A stretch of 64,000 bases of DNA. Origin: Bacillota bacterium (lineage in GTDB: Bacteria; Bacillota; Clostridia; Peptostreptococcales; Anaerovoracaceae). Each line of letters starts with the position of its first letter. The first letter of the stretch is position 1. The notes under the pieces are model-generated. The model saw nothing but the letters and a program-made list of their open reading frames with translations, was not told the DNA's origin and did not search any database. The stretch spans positions 1 to 64,000 of the forward strand of contig JAFWZZ010000030.1 of the NCBI GenBank assembly GCA_017522185.1, written 5' to 3'. A program made the translations under genes and the position numbers. Below are positions 18,632 to 27,329 of the stretch, piece after piece.

Positions 18632-20256
18632 GCTTTACTTATCCACTGGCTGAGAGAAAAGCCCTGGATGATGTAAGCTTTGATATAGAACCCAGCCAGT
18701 TTGTGGTGGTATGCGGCAAGTCCGGCTGCGGCAAGAGCACGCTGCTGAAACAGCTGAAGAAAAACCTGATTCCTTACGGCCTGCTGGAGGGCGAGGTCCT
18801 CTACTGTGGGACGCCGGTGGAAGATCTGGACGACAGACGCAGTGCGTGCGAAATCGGTTTCGTACAGCAGAATCCGGACAACCAGATTGTGACAGACAAA
18901 GTATGGCACGAACTGGCCTTTGGCCTGGAGAGTCTGGGCCTGCCCAATGCAGCGATCAAAAGAAGAGTTGCCGAAATGGCCAGCTATTTCGACATCCAGA
19001 CCTGGTTCCGCAAAGGTGTCAACGAGTTATCCGGCGGCCAGAAACAGCTGCTGAATCTGGCATCTATTATGGCCATGCAGCCGAAAGTATTGATTCTGGA
19101 TGAACCGACATCCCAGCTGGACCCGATTGCGGCATCGGAATTCCTGCAGACGGTATATAAGATCAATCGTGACCTGGGAACGACAGTAATCATCTCCGAA
19201 CATCGCCTGGAAGAACTGTTCCCCATGGCGGACAAAGTCATGGTCATGGACAAAGGCAGGATCTTGGCTTTTGAAGATCCGCGCAAAATCGGTGAATTCC
19301 TGGCCGATGTGGACGGAAACAGACATCCCATGTTCTACGGTCTGCCGTCAGTGATGCGCATTTTCTCTGAGATTTCCCCGGCAGAACAGAGCCCTTTGAC
19401 AATCAGAGAAGGCCGTCTGAAGATGGAAGAATTACTCGACGGCAAACACGACAAAATCAACCACAACGTGATGCCGCCAAAGGCGCTGCCACAGCAAAAG
19501 GTAAAGAATCCAGTCATCTCCATCAAAGATGCCTGGTTCAAATACAGCAGAGAAAGCGGAGATGTCCTTCGCGGCCTCAATCTGGATGTGGAAGAAAACC
19601 AGTGGTACTGCCTCCTCGGGGGCAACGGTGCCGGTAAGAGCACCACACTGAAGATGATCTCCGGCATCAAAAAGCCCCAGAGAGGTTCCGTCAAAGTGGA
19701 CCGCACAAAGCTTTCCATGCTGCCCCAAAATCCACAGTCCGTCTTCACGGAAATTACGGCAGAGGAAGAACTGCTGGAAGCACTCCATTATGACAGAATT
19801 CCGGATCAGGAAAAAATCGACAGGGTGAACGCCATGCTGCAGCTGATGGAAATCGAGCACCTGCGCAAGTCCAATCCTTATGACCTGTCCGGCGGGGAAC
19901 AGCAGAGACTGGCCTTGGGCAAGATTCTCTTACTGGAACCAAAGATTCTCCTTCTGGACGAACCGACAAAGGGGCTGGATCCTTTCTTCAAGAGAACCCT
20001 GGCAGGTATCCTGCGCAAACTGGTAGACAGCGGCGTGAGCCTGTTCATGGTTTCCCATGATATCGAGTTCTGCGCTGAATACGCAGACCGCTGTGCTATG
20101 TTCTTTGATGGAGACATCGTGTCCGAAGGTGAACCGAAGGAATTCTTTAACGGAAACAACTTCTATACCACCACGGCTAATAAGATTGCCCGTGAATGGA
20201 ACGAAGAAGTCATAACCTGCGAGGAGGTGGCAGCTTGGCTAAAAGATACGATATAA
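18604..20256 (+). CDS. ECF transporter ATPase, two ABC domains fused
   Basis: The 550-residue protein carries two complete ABC ATPase domains. The first has Walker A GKSGCGKST (residues 38-46), signature LSGGQ (about 142) and Walker B VLILDEPTSQLDP. The second has Walker A GGNGAGKST (about 339-347), signature LSGGEQQRLALG and Walker B ILLLDEPTKGLDP. In many ECF systems the two ATPases (A and A') are separate genes; here they are one chain, as in several clostridial B12 and thiamin-type ECF modules. The ATG is preceded by AGGAG, lies inside the end of the T gene, and its own end overlaps the S-component start by 22 nt. Translational coupling of all three subunits is likely. Confidence 0.95.
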   Translation: METIRLRNVSFTYPLAERKALDDVSFDIEPSQFVVVCGKSGCGKSTLLKQLKKNLIPYGLLEGEVLYCGTPVEDLDDRRSACEIGFVQQNPDNQIVTDKVWHELAFGLESLGLPNAAIKRRVAEMASYFDIQTWFRKGVNELSGGQKQLLNLASIMAMQPKVLILDEPTSQLDPIAASEFLQTVYKINRDLGTTVIISEHRLEELFPMADKVMVMDKGRILAFEDPRKIGEFLADVDGNRHPMFYGLPSVMRIFSEISPAEQSPLTIREGRLKMEELLDGKHDKINHNVMPPKALPQQKVKNPVISIKDAWFKYSRESGDVLRGLNLDVEENQWYCLLGGNGAGKSTTLKMISGIKKPQRGSVKVDRTKLSMLPQNPQSVFTEITAEEELLEALHYDRIPDQEKIDRVNAMLQLMEIEHLRKSNPYDLSGGEQQRLALGKILLLEPKILLLDEPTKGLDPFFKRTLAGILRKLVDSGVSLFMVSHDIEFCAEYADRCAMFFDGDIVSEGEPKEFFNGNNFYTTTANKIAREWNEEVITCEEVAAWLKDTI

Positions 20257-21170
20257 CCCAGAGCGAAGCTGCGAGAAAGAAGAGACTGCAGCTTTCCGCC
20301 CTGCTCATTTTAGTAGCCATGCCCCTGACCATCTTTGTTGGGGCGCGGTTCCTGCAGGATCAGTACATGCTGGTCAGCCTGCTGCTGCTGGTGTTCACCA
20401 TGGCACCTTTCTTCATGGTTTTTGAAAAACGAAAACCCAAGGCGAGAGAAATCGTCCTCATCGCCATGATGAGTGCCATCACGGTTTGCACCCACATGTT
20501 TTTCCACATCACCATTCCGATTCAGATCGGGACGGCGATGATCATCATATCTGGCATTTCCCTGGGACCTGAAGCAGGCTTTCTTATCGGAGCCATTTCC
20601 CGTTTCGTGGCCAACTTCTATATGGGACAGGGGACCTGGACGCCATGGCAGATGTTCTGCTGGGGTATTCTGGGATTCCTGGCAGGTCTGGCTTTTAACA
20701 AAGTGGACCTGGACCAGCTGAAATCCAGAAGCTTCAAGATGGTCATGGGACCGGTGATGTGTATTTTGTTCAGCATTCTGGCGGCATACGTCTGCTACCA
20801 GATCTGGCCGGGAGCGGATTCGTCCTTCTTCGGCTGGAGATTATACGCTTTCGGCCTGGCGGGCCTTGTTGCAGGGGTTCTTCTGCAGAGAAAACGTCTG
20901 CCGGTGGACAGCGTGACGTTGACTTTGTTTACATTCTTTGCAACTTTTATCATATACGGCGGCGTGATGAATCTCTGTGCGCTGGTCACTTCGGCCATGC
21001 TGCCGGGAGGTCAGGCCATTACGGTAGAGAGCCTGAGAGTTCTGTATCTCTCCGGTGCACCATATGACCTGTACCACGCCTTCACCGCATCTCTGTGCGT
21101 CTTCCTCTTCGGAAACAGCATGATCAAAAAGCTGGAAAGAATCAAAATCAAATACGGTATTTATAAGTAA
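20235..21170 (+). CDS. ECF transporter substrate-binding S component, probably cobalamin-specific
   Basis: The likely start is TTG 20235, seven bases after GAGGAGG, giving 311 residues (MAKRYDITQSEAARKKR...). An in-frame ATG at 20196 lies inside the ATPase gene without a ribosome site. The protein has one pair of N-terminal helices, then the six-helix S-component core, with A-x-x-x-A-like packing residues in IVLIAMMSAITVCTH and the conserved loop GPEAGFLIGAISRFVANFYMG / GTWTPWQMFCWGILGF in outline. The length is greater than RibU or ThiT because of the N-terminal addition. Specificity for cobalamin is inferred from the upstream riboswitch and the DUF4430 and alpha/alpha-domain neighbours, not from ligand residues. 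Confidence 0.88.
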   Translation: MAKRYDITQSEAARKKRLQLSALLILVAMPLTIFVGARFLQDQYMLVSLLLLVFTMAPFFMVFEKRKPKAREIVLIAMMSAITVCTHMFFHITIPIQIGTAMIIISGISLGPEAGFLIGAISRFVANFYMGQGTWTPWQMFCWGILGFLAGLAFNKVDLDQLKSRSFKMVMGPVMCILFSILAAYVCYQIWPGADSSFFGWRLYAFGLAGLVAGVLLQRKRLPVDSVTLTLFTFFATFIIYGGVMNLCALVTSAMLPGGQAITVESLRVLYLSGAPYDLYHAFTASLCVFLFGNSMIKKLERIKIKYGIYK

Positions 21171-21183
21171 AGGAGATAAAACA

Positions 21184-22203
21184 ATGAATGGAAACACAAT
21201 GAAAAAGAAAATGATGTCTCTCCTGCTGGTTGCAGCCATGGTGCTGACAACTCTGGGTGTGACAACCTTAGGAAACACAGCTTATGCAGCTGAAAACGAA
21301 ATCGCAATCACCGTGACGGTCAGCAATGCCGGTGAGCTGGCAAAGGATGCAGCAGGCAACGTGGCAGCAAACCTGCCGGTCACAGTTCCTGCCGATACAA
21401 ATGGCACAGCGACAGTCGATGCGGCACTGAAGGCACTGCACGAAACATATTGTCCAGGTGGATATGTGACATCCGAATCTGCATACGGTCTGGCTGTACA
21501 GAAGCTGTGGGGCGTTGAAAACGGCGGCAGCTACCTGTTTGCGATTAACGGTGTCGGTTGCAGCTCCGGCGTAGGCGGTGATTACGTAGGCAATGGTGAT
21601 CAGCTGACTGCCATCGTGATGAAAGACATGACTTACTGGTCTGACTTAGTTGCATCTTTTGATAAGAGTGCGGTAACCACAAAGGTCGGTGAACAGGTGG
21701 AACTGGCGCTGACTTATGACGCAGTGACTTATGACGAAAACTGGAATGCGGCACACGCTGCAACACCGGTTGTTGGTGCCAACGTATCCGTTGTTGGTGA
21801 AGCAGAGCCTTTCGCAGTAACCGATACCATGGGTAAAGCATTTGTATCTTTTGATGAAGCAGGCACTTATATCGTAACAGCTTCCGGCGCGGTGAAGATG
21901 CAGGTGCAGGACTGGTCCCAGGGTGGCGCTTATGTAGAGGCAGATGCACCAATCAGTGCACCTGCATGCGTGATTACGGTTGAAGCTGAAGAAGAAGAGC
22001 TGGAAACACCGGTCGTTGATGAGGACGAAGAGCCGGTTGTTGAAGACGAAGAGCAGGCTGTAGAAGAAGAGCAGGAACCTGTAGCTGAAGAGGAAGAAGG
22101 CGAAAAAGCGCCTGCAACAGGCGATGCATCCCAGATGGCAATGTATCTGCTGGTGATGATCGGTGCAGCAGGAGCTGCTTCTGTTTTAAAGAAGCAGAAA
22201 TAA
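21184..22203 (+). CDS. Wall-type DUF4430 (transcobalamin-like) protein
   Basis: This 339-residue protein follows AAAGGAG and begins with a signal peptide (to about residue 36, AYAA). Residues about 50-140 fit the DUF4430 beta-grasp pattern: T-V-D-A-A-L, GGSYLFAINGVGCSSG and NGDQLTAIVM. An Ig-like domain follows (about 160-255), then a Glu-rich spacer and APATGD, a hydrophobic helix and KKQK. That end matches a [S/N/A/T]PxTG-type sorting signal. It lies in the riboswitch-controlled operon, 13 nt after the S component. I infer a wall-displayed B12-binding beta domain that hands cobalamin towards the ECF transporter. Confidence 0.85.
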   Translation: MNGNTMKKKMMSLLLVAAMVLTTLGVTTLGNTAYAAENEIAITVTVSNAGELAKDAAGNVAANLPVTVPADTNGTATVDAALKALHETYCPGGYVTSESAYGLAVQKLWGVENGGSYLFAINGVGCSSGVGGDYVGNGDQLTAIVMKDMTYWSDLVASFDKSAVTTKVGEQVELALTYDAVTYDENWNAAHAATPVVGANVSVVGEAEPFAVTDTMGKAFVSFDEAGTYIVTASGAVKMQVQDWSQGGAYVEADAPISAPACVITVEAEEEELETPVVDEDEEPVVEDEEQAVEEEQEPVAEEEEGEKAPATGDASQMAMYLLVMIGAAGAASVLKKQK

Positions 22204-22222
22204 CAGAATCAGGGGAACGATT

Positions 22223-23794
22223 ATGAGAAGAAGATTGATTTCACTTCTTGTCATCCTGTGTATGGGCATGTCAGTACTGGCATGTCCATGTCTGGTTTTC
22301 GGAAACAGCTCTGTTTCCTGGAACACAGCGATGACAAAGACAGAAACCTATATCGCAAAAACAATAGAAAATCCCGGCTATGGCAGCGAATGGACCGTTA
22401 CGGCCATGGCCAGAGACGGCGGCGCCGTGAAATATGGCACCTATGAGAAGTATTACAACAGCATCCTCCGTCAGGTGAAAGATGCCAAAGGCGTTTTGGA
22501 CAGCCGGAAGGCCCTGCCTTATACCAAGGTGATTCTGGCGTTAACTGCCATCGGAAAGGACCCGCAAAATGTCGGCGGATACAACCTGCTGGAGGGCCTT
22601 GCTGACTTTGATAAAGTCATGCTGACCGGAACCAACGGGCCGATTTTCGCTTTGCTGGCACTGGACAGCGGCAAGTACGATATCCCTGCGGCACCTGCAG
22701 GTAAAACCCAGACCACCAGGGATCTGCTGGTAGACACCATTCTCAGCCGTGAACTGGAAGGCGGCGGATTTACTGTAGGCATGAGCTCCTATGGTCCGGA
22801 GACAGACATTACGGCTATGGCGATTCAGACCCTGGCACCATACAGAGAACGTGCGGACGTGCAGGCGGTCATTGACCGTGCTTTAGATGTCCTGTCCAAG
22901 AAGCAGGGCAGTGACGGCAGCTATTCTGATTACGGTACAAAGTCCTGCGAAAGTATCGCCCAGGTGATGATGGCTTTGATTGCGCTGGATCTGGATCCGC
23001 TGACCGACAGCCGCTTTGTGAAGAACGAGAATACTTTGATGGATGCCTTACTGCGGTTTTATGTATCCGGAGGCGGCTTCCGTCATGTGCTGAAGACCAC
23101 TGCAGGCTACGATGCACCGATCAACGGCATGGCGACAGAGCAGGCCTACGCGGCACTGGGCGCGTACAAGAGATTTATGAACGGAGACAACTTTATCTAC
23201 GATATGACTGACGGCATGCCCGTTTCCCGCCCGGCCCTGGTGACACAAAAGACACCGGCCCGCGGTCTGGGACAGGCGACCGTGAAGTGGAGCAAAGTTG
23301 CCGGCGCCAAAGGGTACCAGATTCAGTATGGTACCAACAAGAACTTCAGTGGTGCTAAGCATGTCAATGTGGGTTCTGTGTCGACTTTGAGCAAGACCCT
23401 TAAGAATCTGAACAAGTCCAAGACCTGTTATTTCAAGGTGAGAGCCTATAAGCTGGATGGGGCGGGCAACAAAATCTGGGGCCAGTTCAGCAGCACAAAA
23501 TCATGCGTGCCAAACGGCAAGGTCACAGGGCTGACGCTGAAGTCGCCGAAGACCAAGCTTTTGAAGGTCTCCTGGACGAAAGTTACCGGGGCCAAAGGGT
23601 ACCAGGTGAAATATGCGACCAATTCCGGTTTCAAGAATAGCAAGACTGCTGCGACAACTTATGGATATAAGACGTTGAAGTCTTTGAAGAAAGGCAAGAC
23701 TTACTGGGTAAAGGTCAGAGCCTATCAAGTTAATGCAAATGGAACAAAATCTTACGGTGCTTACAGCGCGGTAAAGAAACTAAAAGTAAAATAA
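22223..23794 (+). CDS. Secreted intrinsic-factor-like alpha/alpha protein with two Fn3 domains
   Basis: The 523-residue product begins with a signal peptide (to about residue 28). Residues about 35-325 form the same helical repeat domain as the lipoprotein at 16356-17306: NPGYGSEWTV, VKDAKGVLDSRK, LALTAIGKDPQNVGGYNLLE, GSYSDYGTKSCESIAQVMMAL in outline. This fold class includes the cobalamin-binding alpha domain of intrinsic factor. Two Fn3 repeats follow (about 340-430 and 432-523), each with KGYQ[IV][QK]YxTN and a Tyr-rich KVRAY strand. The end is Lys-rich and has no sorting motif. It lies between two DUF4430 genes under B12 control. A pair of alpha-domain and beta-domain proteins jointly holding B12 is the attractive reading, but is inferred. 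Confidence 0.87.
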   Translation: MRRRLISLLVILCMGMSVLACPCLVFGNSSVSWNTAMTKTETYIAKTIENPGYGSEWTVTAMARDGGAVKYGTYEKYYNSILRQVKDAKGVLDSRKALPYTKVILALTAIGKDPQNVGGYNLLEGLADFDKVMLTGTNGPIFALLALDSGKYDIPAAPAGKTQTTRDLLVDTILSRELEGGGFTVGMSSYGPETDITAMAIQTLAPYRERADVQAVIDRALDVLSKKQGSDGSYSDYGTKSCESIAQVMMALIALDLDPLTDSRFVKNENTLMDALLRFYVSGGGFRHVLKTTAGYDAPINGMATEQAYAALGAYKRFMNGDNFIYDMTDGMPVSRPALVTQKTPARGLGQATVKWSKVAGAKGYQIQYGTNKNFSGAKHVNVGSVSTLSKTLKNLNKSKTCYFKVRAYKLDGAGNKIWGQFSSTKSCVPNGKVTGLTLKSPKTKLLKVSWTKVTGAKGYQVKYATNSGFKNSKTAATTYGYKTLKSLKKGKTYWVKVRAYQVNANGTKSYGAYSAVKKLKVK

Positions 23795-23795
23795 T

Positions 23796-25136
23796 ATGGA
23801 CAAAGATTTTGAAAAGAAAGTAAAACAAAAGAGAATCCGCACCATCGCCGTGGCCGTTGTCATCCTGGCAGCGGTGATTTATCTGATCACCGGCACAAAG
23901 GTGGAGAAGGCTGATTACACGGACTCTCTGAAAAAAGAAATTAAGGCGGCACAGGAGCTTTATGCTGCCAACAAGGATCATACCGGCAATGGATCCGGTC
24001 AGTATGCAGCCTACACGATTTTGAAATTCGAAAAGGATATCGCCAAGGCTGAAGCGGTTGCAGCCGATGAGAACAGTGAGTATCATGCAAAGAAGACTGC
24101 TTATGAGACACTGAAGGCACAGGCTGATACATTTAAGAAAGACCAGAATACACTAGTGTTAAATGAAGACGATGTGGCTGCTTTGATGGCGGGAAATGAA
24201 CGGAAAACCGTAGAAACGGAGCTGGAAAACCAGCAGAAGATTGTTTATACCATTGACGGCAGCACCCTGAAAACCGCAGCAGATATGAACCTGATGGCGA
24301 GAGCGGAAGGTCCATATTATGCGGAAATAAACGAAATCCTGGCTGGGAAAAAACTGCAGGGCCAGGTGGTTTCCTTTTATCAGGAAGGGTCCTTTGGTGG
24401 AAAAATTAAGGTTCTGACACCGTTTTATAGTGAAGAAGAAACAAAGGGGTATGCGTACAAAATCGACCCGGAAAAAGGCAAATTAACCTTTGTTTCCAAT
24501 GCGGACATCGACATGGAAGCACAGACTGTAGCCTTCTCTGTAAAGGAAGGCGGCGACTATGTGGTATTAACGAAGAAGCTACACAAAGACAAGAAAACAG
24601 TAGCGGTAAAGCCGGATACGGAAGAAGACAATTATGACAGCCAGACGGAATCCGATGAGGGCACCGTTGAAACACCGGATCAGGATGTGCAGAATGACGG
24701 CGAAAATGAACAGCAGGCTGCTGCACCGGAATCCGATGGGATTGCTGTATCTCTGTACATCCGCTGCGATACACTGGCGGCAGATTTGTCAAAACTGAGA
24801 GATCCGTCGCTGGAAAGCTATGTACCTGCTGATGGCGTGATTCTGGCCTTAAACGAGGTAAACGTGACAAAGGGAGAATCCGTATACGATGTCCTGGACA
24901 GAGTCTGCAGAGACAAGGGCATTCATCTGGAAGCAGTCTACACGCCAAATTACGGTGCCGACTATATTGAAGGCATCAACTATCTGTACGAATTCGATGC
25001 AGGTGAGCAGAGCGGCTGGATGTATACGGTAAACGGTGTCTTCCCGAACTACGGCTGCTCCGACTACATTCTGGAAGATGGGGACAGCATTGTCTGGGCT
25101 TACACCTGTGACATGGGAAAGGATTTAGGCAAGTAG
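23796..25136 (+). CDS. Membrane-anchored DUF4430 (transcobalamin-like) protein
   Basis: The 446-residue protein starts at ATG 23796, directly after the upstream stop (TAA-T-ATG) with no clear ribosome site, so it probably depends on translational coupling. A cytoplasmic basic start and one helix (about 17-33) anchor it. A helical region (40-115), a beta region and an acidic Q/E/D spacer (about 265-310) follow. The C-terminal 130 residues form the DUF4430 domain: T-K-G-E-S-V-Y-D-V-L, GEQSGWMYTVNGVFPNYG and LEDGDSIVWAYTCDMG. That domain is like the beta half of transcobalamin. It ends the riboswitch-controlled operon and may sit close to the ECF transporter in the membrane. Confidence 0.87.
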   Translation: MDKDFEKKVKQKRIRTIAVAVVILAAVIYLITGTKVEKADYTDSLKKEIKAAQELYAANKDHTGNGSGQYAAYTILKFEKDIAKAEAVAADENSEYHAKKTAYETLKAQADTFKKDQNTLVLNEDDVAALMAGNERKTVETELENQQKIVYTIDGSTLKTAADMNLMARAEGPYYAEINEILAGKKLQGQVVSFYQEGSFGGKIKVLTPFYSEEETKGYAYKIDPEKGKLTFVSNADIDMEAQTVAFSVKEGGDYVVLTKKLHKDKKTVAVKPDTEEDNYDSQTESDEGTVETPDQDVQNDGENEQQAAAPESDGIAVSLYIRCDTLAADLSKLRDPSLESYVPADGVILALNEVNVTKGESVYDVLDRVCRDKGIHLEAVYTPNYGADYIEGINYLYEFDAGEQSGWMYTVNGVFPNYGCSDYILEDGDSIVWAYTCDMGKDLGK

Positions 25137-25139
25137 CGT

Positions 25140-25168
25140 TTGACTTCCGAAGAGATTTGCAATATAAT
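25140..25168 (+). promoter_or_regulatory. Promoter for the second cobalamin riboswitch unit
   Basis: TTGACT and TATAAT are separated by 17 nt and lie about 30 nt before the aptamer. The -35 hexamer begins just after the stop of the preceding gene. Confidence 0.75.
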
Positions 25169-25199
25169 AATAGTGTAATTTGATACAATCTTATGTTCC

Positions 25200-25372
25200 G
25201 TTTTCTCGCATTTTTGTGACGGGAAGCGGCTAAGAGGGAAGCAGGTGAAAGTCCTGCGCGGTCCCGCCACTGTAATGGGGGAGCCTGATCCGGATGCCAC
25301 TGCGGCTGCTGCCGTGGGAAGGCGGATGAGGCGGAGAACCCGGAGCCAGGAGACCTGCATAAGATTTACGTC
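25200..25372 (+). promoter_or_regulatory. Cobalamin riboswitch 2
   Basis: The leader shows the canonical aptamer core: CTAAGAGGGAAGCAGGTG, AAGTCCTGCGCGGTCCCGCC, ACTGTAATGGGGGAGC, GTGGGAAGGCGGATG and the B12 box GCCAGGAGACCTGC. It is more canonical than the first copy, with which it shares GCTAAGAGGGAAGCAGGTG. It lies in the 422-nt gap between the DUF4430 gene and the TIM-barrel gene and is followed by terminator-like hairpins. Cobalamin is expected to repress the downstream genes. Confidence 0.96.
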
Positions 25373-25420
25373 CAACCTTCCGGCGGAGAACCGGAAAGCG
25401 GCACAAAAAAACATAACAGC

Positions 25421-25458
25421 AAATACGGGCTGTGGGTCATCCACAGCCCTTCGTATTT
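25421..25458 (+). terminator. Riboswitch 2 terminator
   Basis: AAATACG plus GGCTGTGG pair with CCACAGCC plus CGTATTT (3-nt bulge), followed by a TTTTG run. A further GAGGCAGG/CCTGCCTC hairpin (25509-25533) lies just before the ribosome site of the next gene and may take part in control. Confidence 0.75.
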
Positions 25459-25558
25459 TGAATTGTATTTTGGGAACGGATGACCGGGCTTTTCATTCTT
25501 TTTTACATGAGGCAGGCTTCGTCACCCTGCCTCAATTACATTTTAGGAGTAATCGACT

Positions 25559-26320
25559 ATGGATAAGAGTAAGATTTATATCGCTACATTTTCAGAACAC
25601 GCGGCGGAAACCGCGGCGAAATACGGTGTCAACCTGGAGCTGAACGACACCTGCATTTCCATGAGACTGGACCCGGAACATATGGACGTGACCCTGCGCT
25701 CCATGGAAAAGGAACTGACAAAGGCAGGCTCCCGCAATGCCATCGTGCACGGACCTTTCACGGAAATCATCCCGTCTGCCATCGACCACCGTGCTGTAGA
25801 ATTCGGTCTGCAGCGCCTGCAGGAAGCCTATGAGGCGACCGCTGCCATGGGACTGAACCGCATGGTGGTGCATACAGGATATATTCCGCTGATGTATCAC
25901 AAGAGCTGGCACCTGGAAAAATCCATCGAATTCTGGAATCGTTTCATGGAAGGCAAGCCGGCAGATTTTCAGCTGTATATCGAGAACGTCTTTGATGATG
26001 AGCCGCTGATGATGAAGGATCTGATCGACGGCCTGGACGATCCCCGTGTCCGCATGTGTCTGGATGTGGGACATGCCCATGTGGTGACCGTGCCGGAGTA
26101 CGATGTATACCAGTGGATTGAAGTGCTGGGCAGACGCATCGGCCACTTTCACCTCCACAACAACGACGGAACTGCCGACACACACCAGAGTATGGAAGAC
26201 GGCACGCTGGATATGGTCCGCGTACTGGCTGCCATCAAAGAGCACTGCGATGATGATGTGACCTTCACCATCGAGAGCCGCAAGAGCGAAGAAAACGTGA
26301 TTTGGATGCTGGAACACTAG
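25559..26320 (+). CDS. B12-regulated TIM-barrel protein (sugar isomerase / endonuclease IV-like fold)
   Basis: This 253-residue protein starts at ATG 25559 behind TAGGAG. It has the metal-site pattern of the xylose-isomerase-like / AP-endonuclease-2 superfamily: VHGPF, VVHTG, ENVFD, CLDVGHAH, HLHNNDG and a final TIES. These supply His, Glu and Asp ligands for divalent metals. Members are sugar-phosphate isomerases, epimerases and nucleases, and the substrate cannot be read from sequence. Unusually it sits directly behind a cobalamin riboswitch. It could therefore act on cobalamin, its nucleotide loop or a salvage product, or be a B12-independent stand-in for a B12-dependent step. That role is speculative. 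Confidence 0.85.
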   Translation: MDKSKIYIATFSEHAAETAAKYGVNLELNDTCISMRLDPEHMDVTLRSMEKELTKAGSRNAIVHGPFTEIIPSAIDHRAVEFGLQRLQEAYEATAAMGLNRMVVHTGYIPLMYHKSWHLEKSIEFWNRFMEGKPADFQLYIENVFDDEPLMMKDLIDGLDDPRVRMCLDVGHAHVVTVPEYDVYQWIEVLGRRIGHFHLHNNDGTADTHQSMEDGTLDMVRVLAAIKEHCDDDVTFTIESRKSEENVIWMLEH

Positions 26321-26335
26321 AAGGAGAAATTCACT

Positions 26336-26524
26336 ATGGCAAAGAAAGAAGAACGTTTTGTTATGATTCATGAAGAGGGAAAAGGCTTGAAACTGGAAGG
26401 CATTCGCTGCCTGTTTGTGGATAAAGAGACCGGTGTAACCTATTTAGGATGGCATTCTGGATATGGTAGTAGTATAACACCTCTAATCGATGCAGATGGG
26501 AAACCGGTAATTACAAAACTATAG
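26336..26524 (+). CDS. DUF6440 family small protein
   Basis: The 62-residue product follows AAGGAG and begins 15 nt after the TIM-barrel gene, so it shares the second riboswitch. The sequence has the pattern of DUF6440 proteins: KEERFVMIHEEGKG, then VDKETGVTYLGWHSGYGS and the TPLIDADGKPVI ending. There is no signal peptide or membrane helix. These small proteins are common in Firmicutes and their function is unknown. B12 control may be simple read-through from the gene before it. Confidence 0.75.
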   Translation: MAKKEERFVMIHEEGKGLKLEGIRCLFVDKETGVTYLGWHSGYGSSITPLIDADGKPVITKL

Positions 26525-26528
26525 GAAG

Positions 26529-26559
26529 AAAACGTGTGGAACGATGGACCACACGTTTT
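26529..26559 (+). terminator. Bidirectional terminator
   Basis: An 11-bp stem (AAAACGTGTGG with CCACACGTTTT) lies between converging genes. The flanking A and T runs let it work on both strands. Confidence 0.8.
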
Positions 26560-26564
26560 ACTGT

Positions 26565-27191
26565 TTATTGGGAATCTTGGTTTTCGATTTGTCGTGTTAT
26601 GAGAATGACCGCCAGAAGATAAACCGCAAACGTCACACCTTCAAAAACGATGGAACTGTATGGACGGGGATAAAGACGGACCAGCATTATCATGACCAGT
26701 CTGACAGGGAAATACATTCCCAGCCATGCCGAAATCTTATAGAACCTTTTTCGGAATGTCCTGGCAGCTTCGTTTGCTGCATTTGACCTTTTTCGATAGG
26801 CATATTCGAATCCGCCCACCGCGCCGACGAAGGGAAGGAAACTGAGTACGCCCAAAACCTCATTCTGCAGAACAATCGTTGACATAAACTGAAGGATGAG
26901 AATCATAACTTCAATCATAATCATAAGAACCATGATCTGCTGAAGGCCGGTGCTTGTTGTCTCTCTGACCTTTGGCAGATCGTTGTCACTTTCATATTCA
27001 TCATGGAGAAGGTAGTCTGTAGTGACCCCGAACAGTTTGCTCAGCTGAAGAATATTTGCAGCATCCGGCTGTGCCGCAGCGCCCTCCCAGCGGGAAACGG
27101 CCTGGCGGGATACGCCCAGCTTCTCGGCCAAATCTTCCTGGGACCAGCCATTGGCTTTTCTGAGCTGCAGGATTTTATCTGATAGTCTCAT
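26565..27191 (-). CDS. XRE-family regulator with membrane-embedded C-terminus
   Basis: The 208-residue product starts at the ATG read on the minus strand at 27191, behind AAAGGAGG; a longer frame lacks a site. Residues 1-62 are a Cro/C1-type helix-turn-helix (ILQLRKANGWSQEDLAEKLG, then SRQAVSRWEG). Three or four hydrophobic segments follow from residue 80 onward, so the DNA-binding domain is tethered to the membrane. Such proteins usually sense envelope or small-molecule signals in Firmicutes. It reads away from pcrA, and a striking 81-nt repeat array fills the divergent gap. Whether the regulator binds that array is unknown. Confidence 0.85.
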   Translation of the reverse strand: MRLSDKILQLRKANGWSQEDLAEKLGVSRQAVSRWEGAAAQPDAANILQLSKLFGVTTDYLLHDEYESDNDLPKVRETTSTGLQQIMVLMIMIEVMILILQFMSTIVLQNEVLGVLSFLPFVGAVGGFEYAYRKRSNAANEAARTFRKRFYKISAWLGMYFPVRLVMIMLVRLYPRPYSSIVFEGVTFAVYLLAVILITRQIENQDSQ

Positions 27192-27329
27192 AACGAAACC
27201 TCCTTTACCTTTGGTGACTTCATTGTAACAAAAATCCCATGTGGATGCTACCACCCCGGCTTTACATTTCCGCAACATGAGGTTGCATTACAGAGACATT
27301 GGGCTCTGGGAAGGTGTTTCTTGCTTCAG

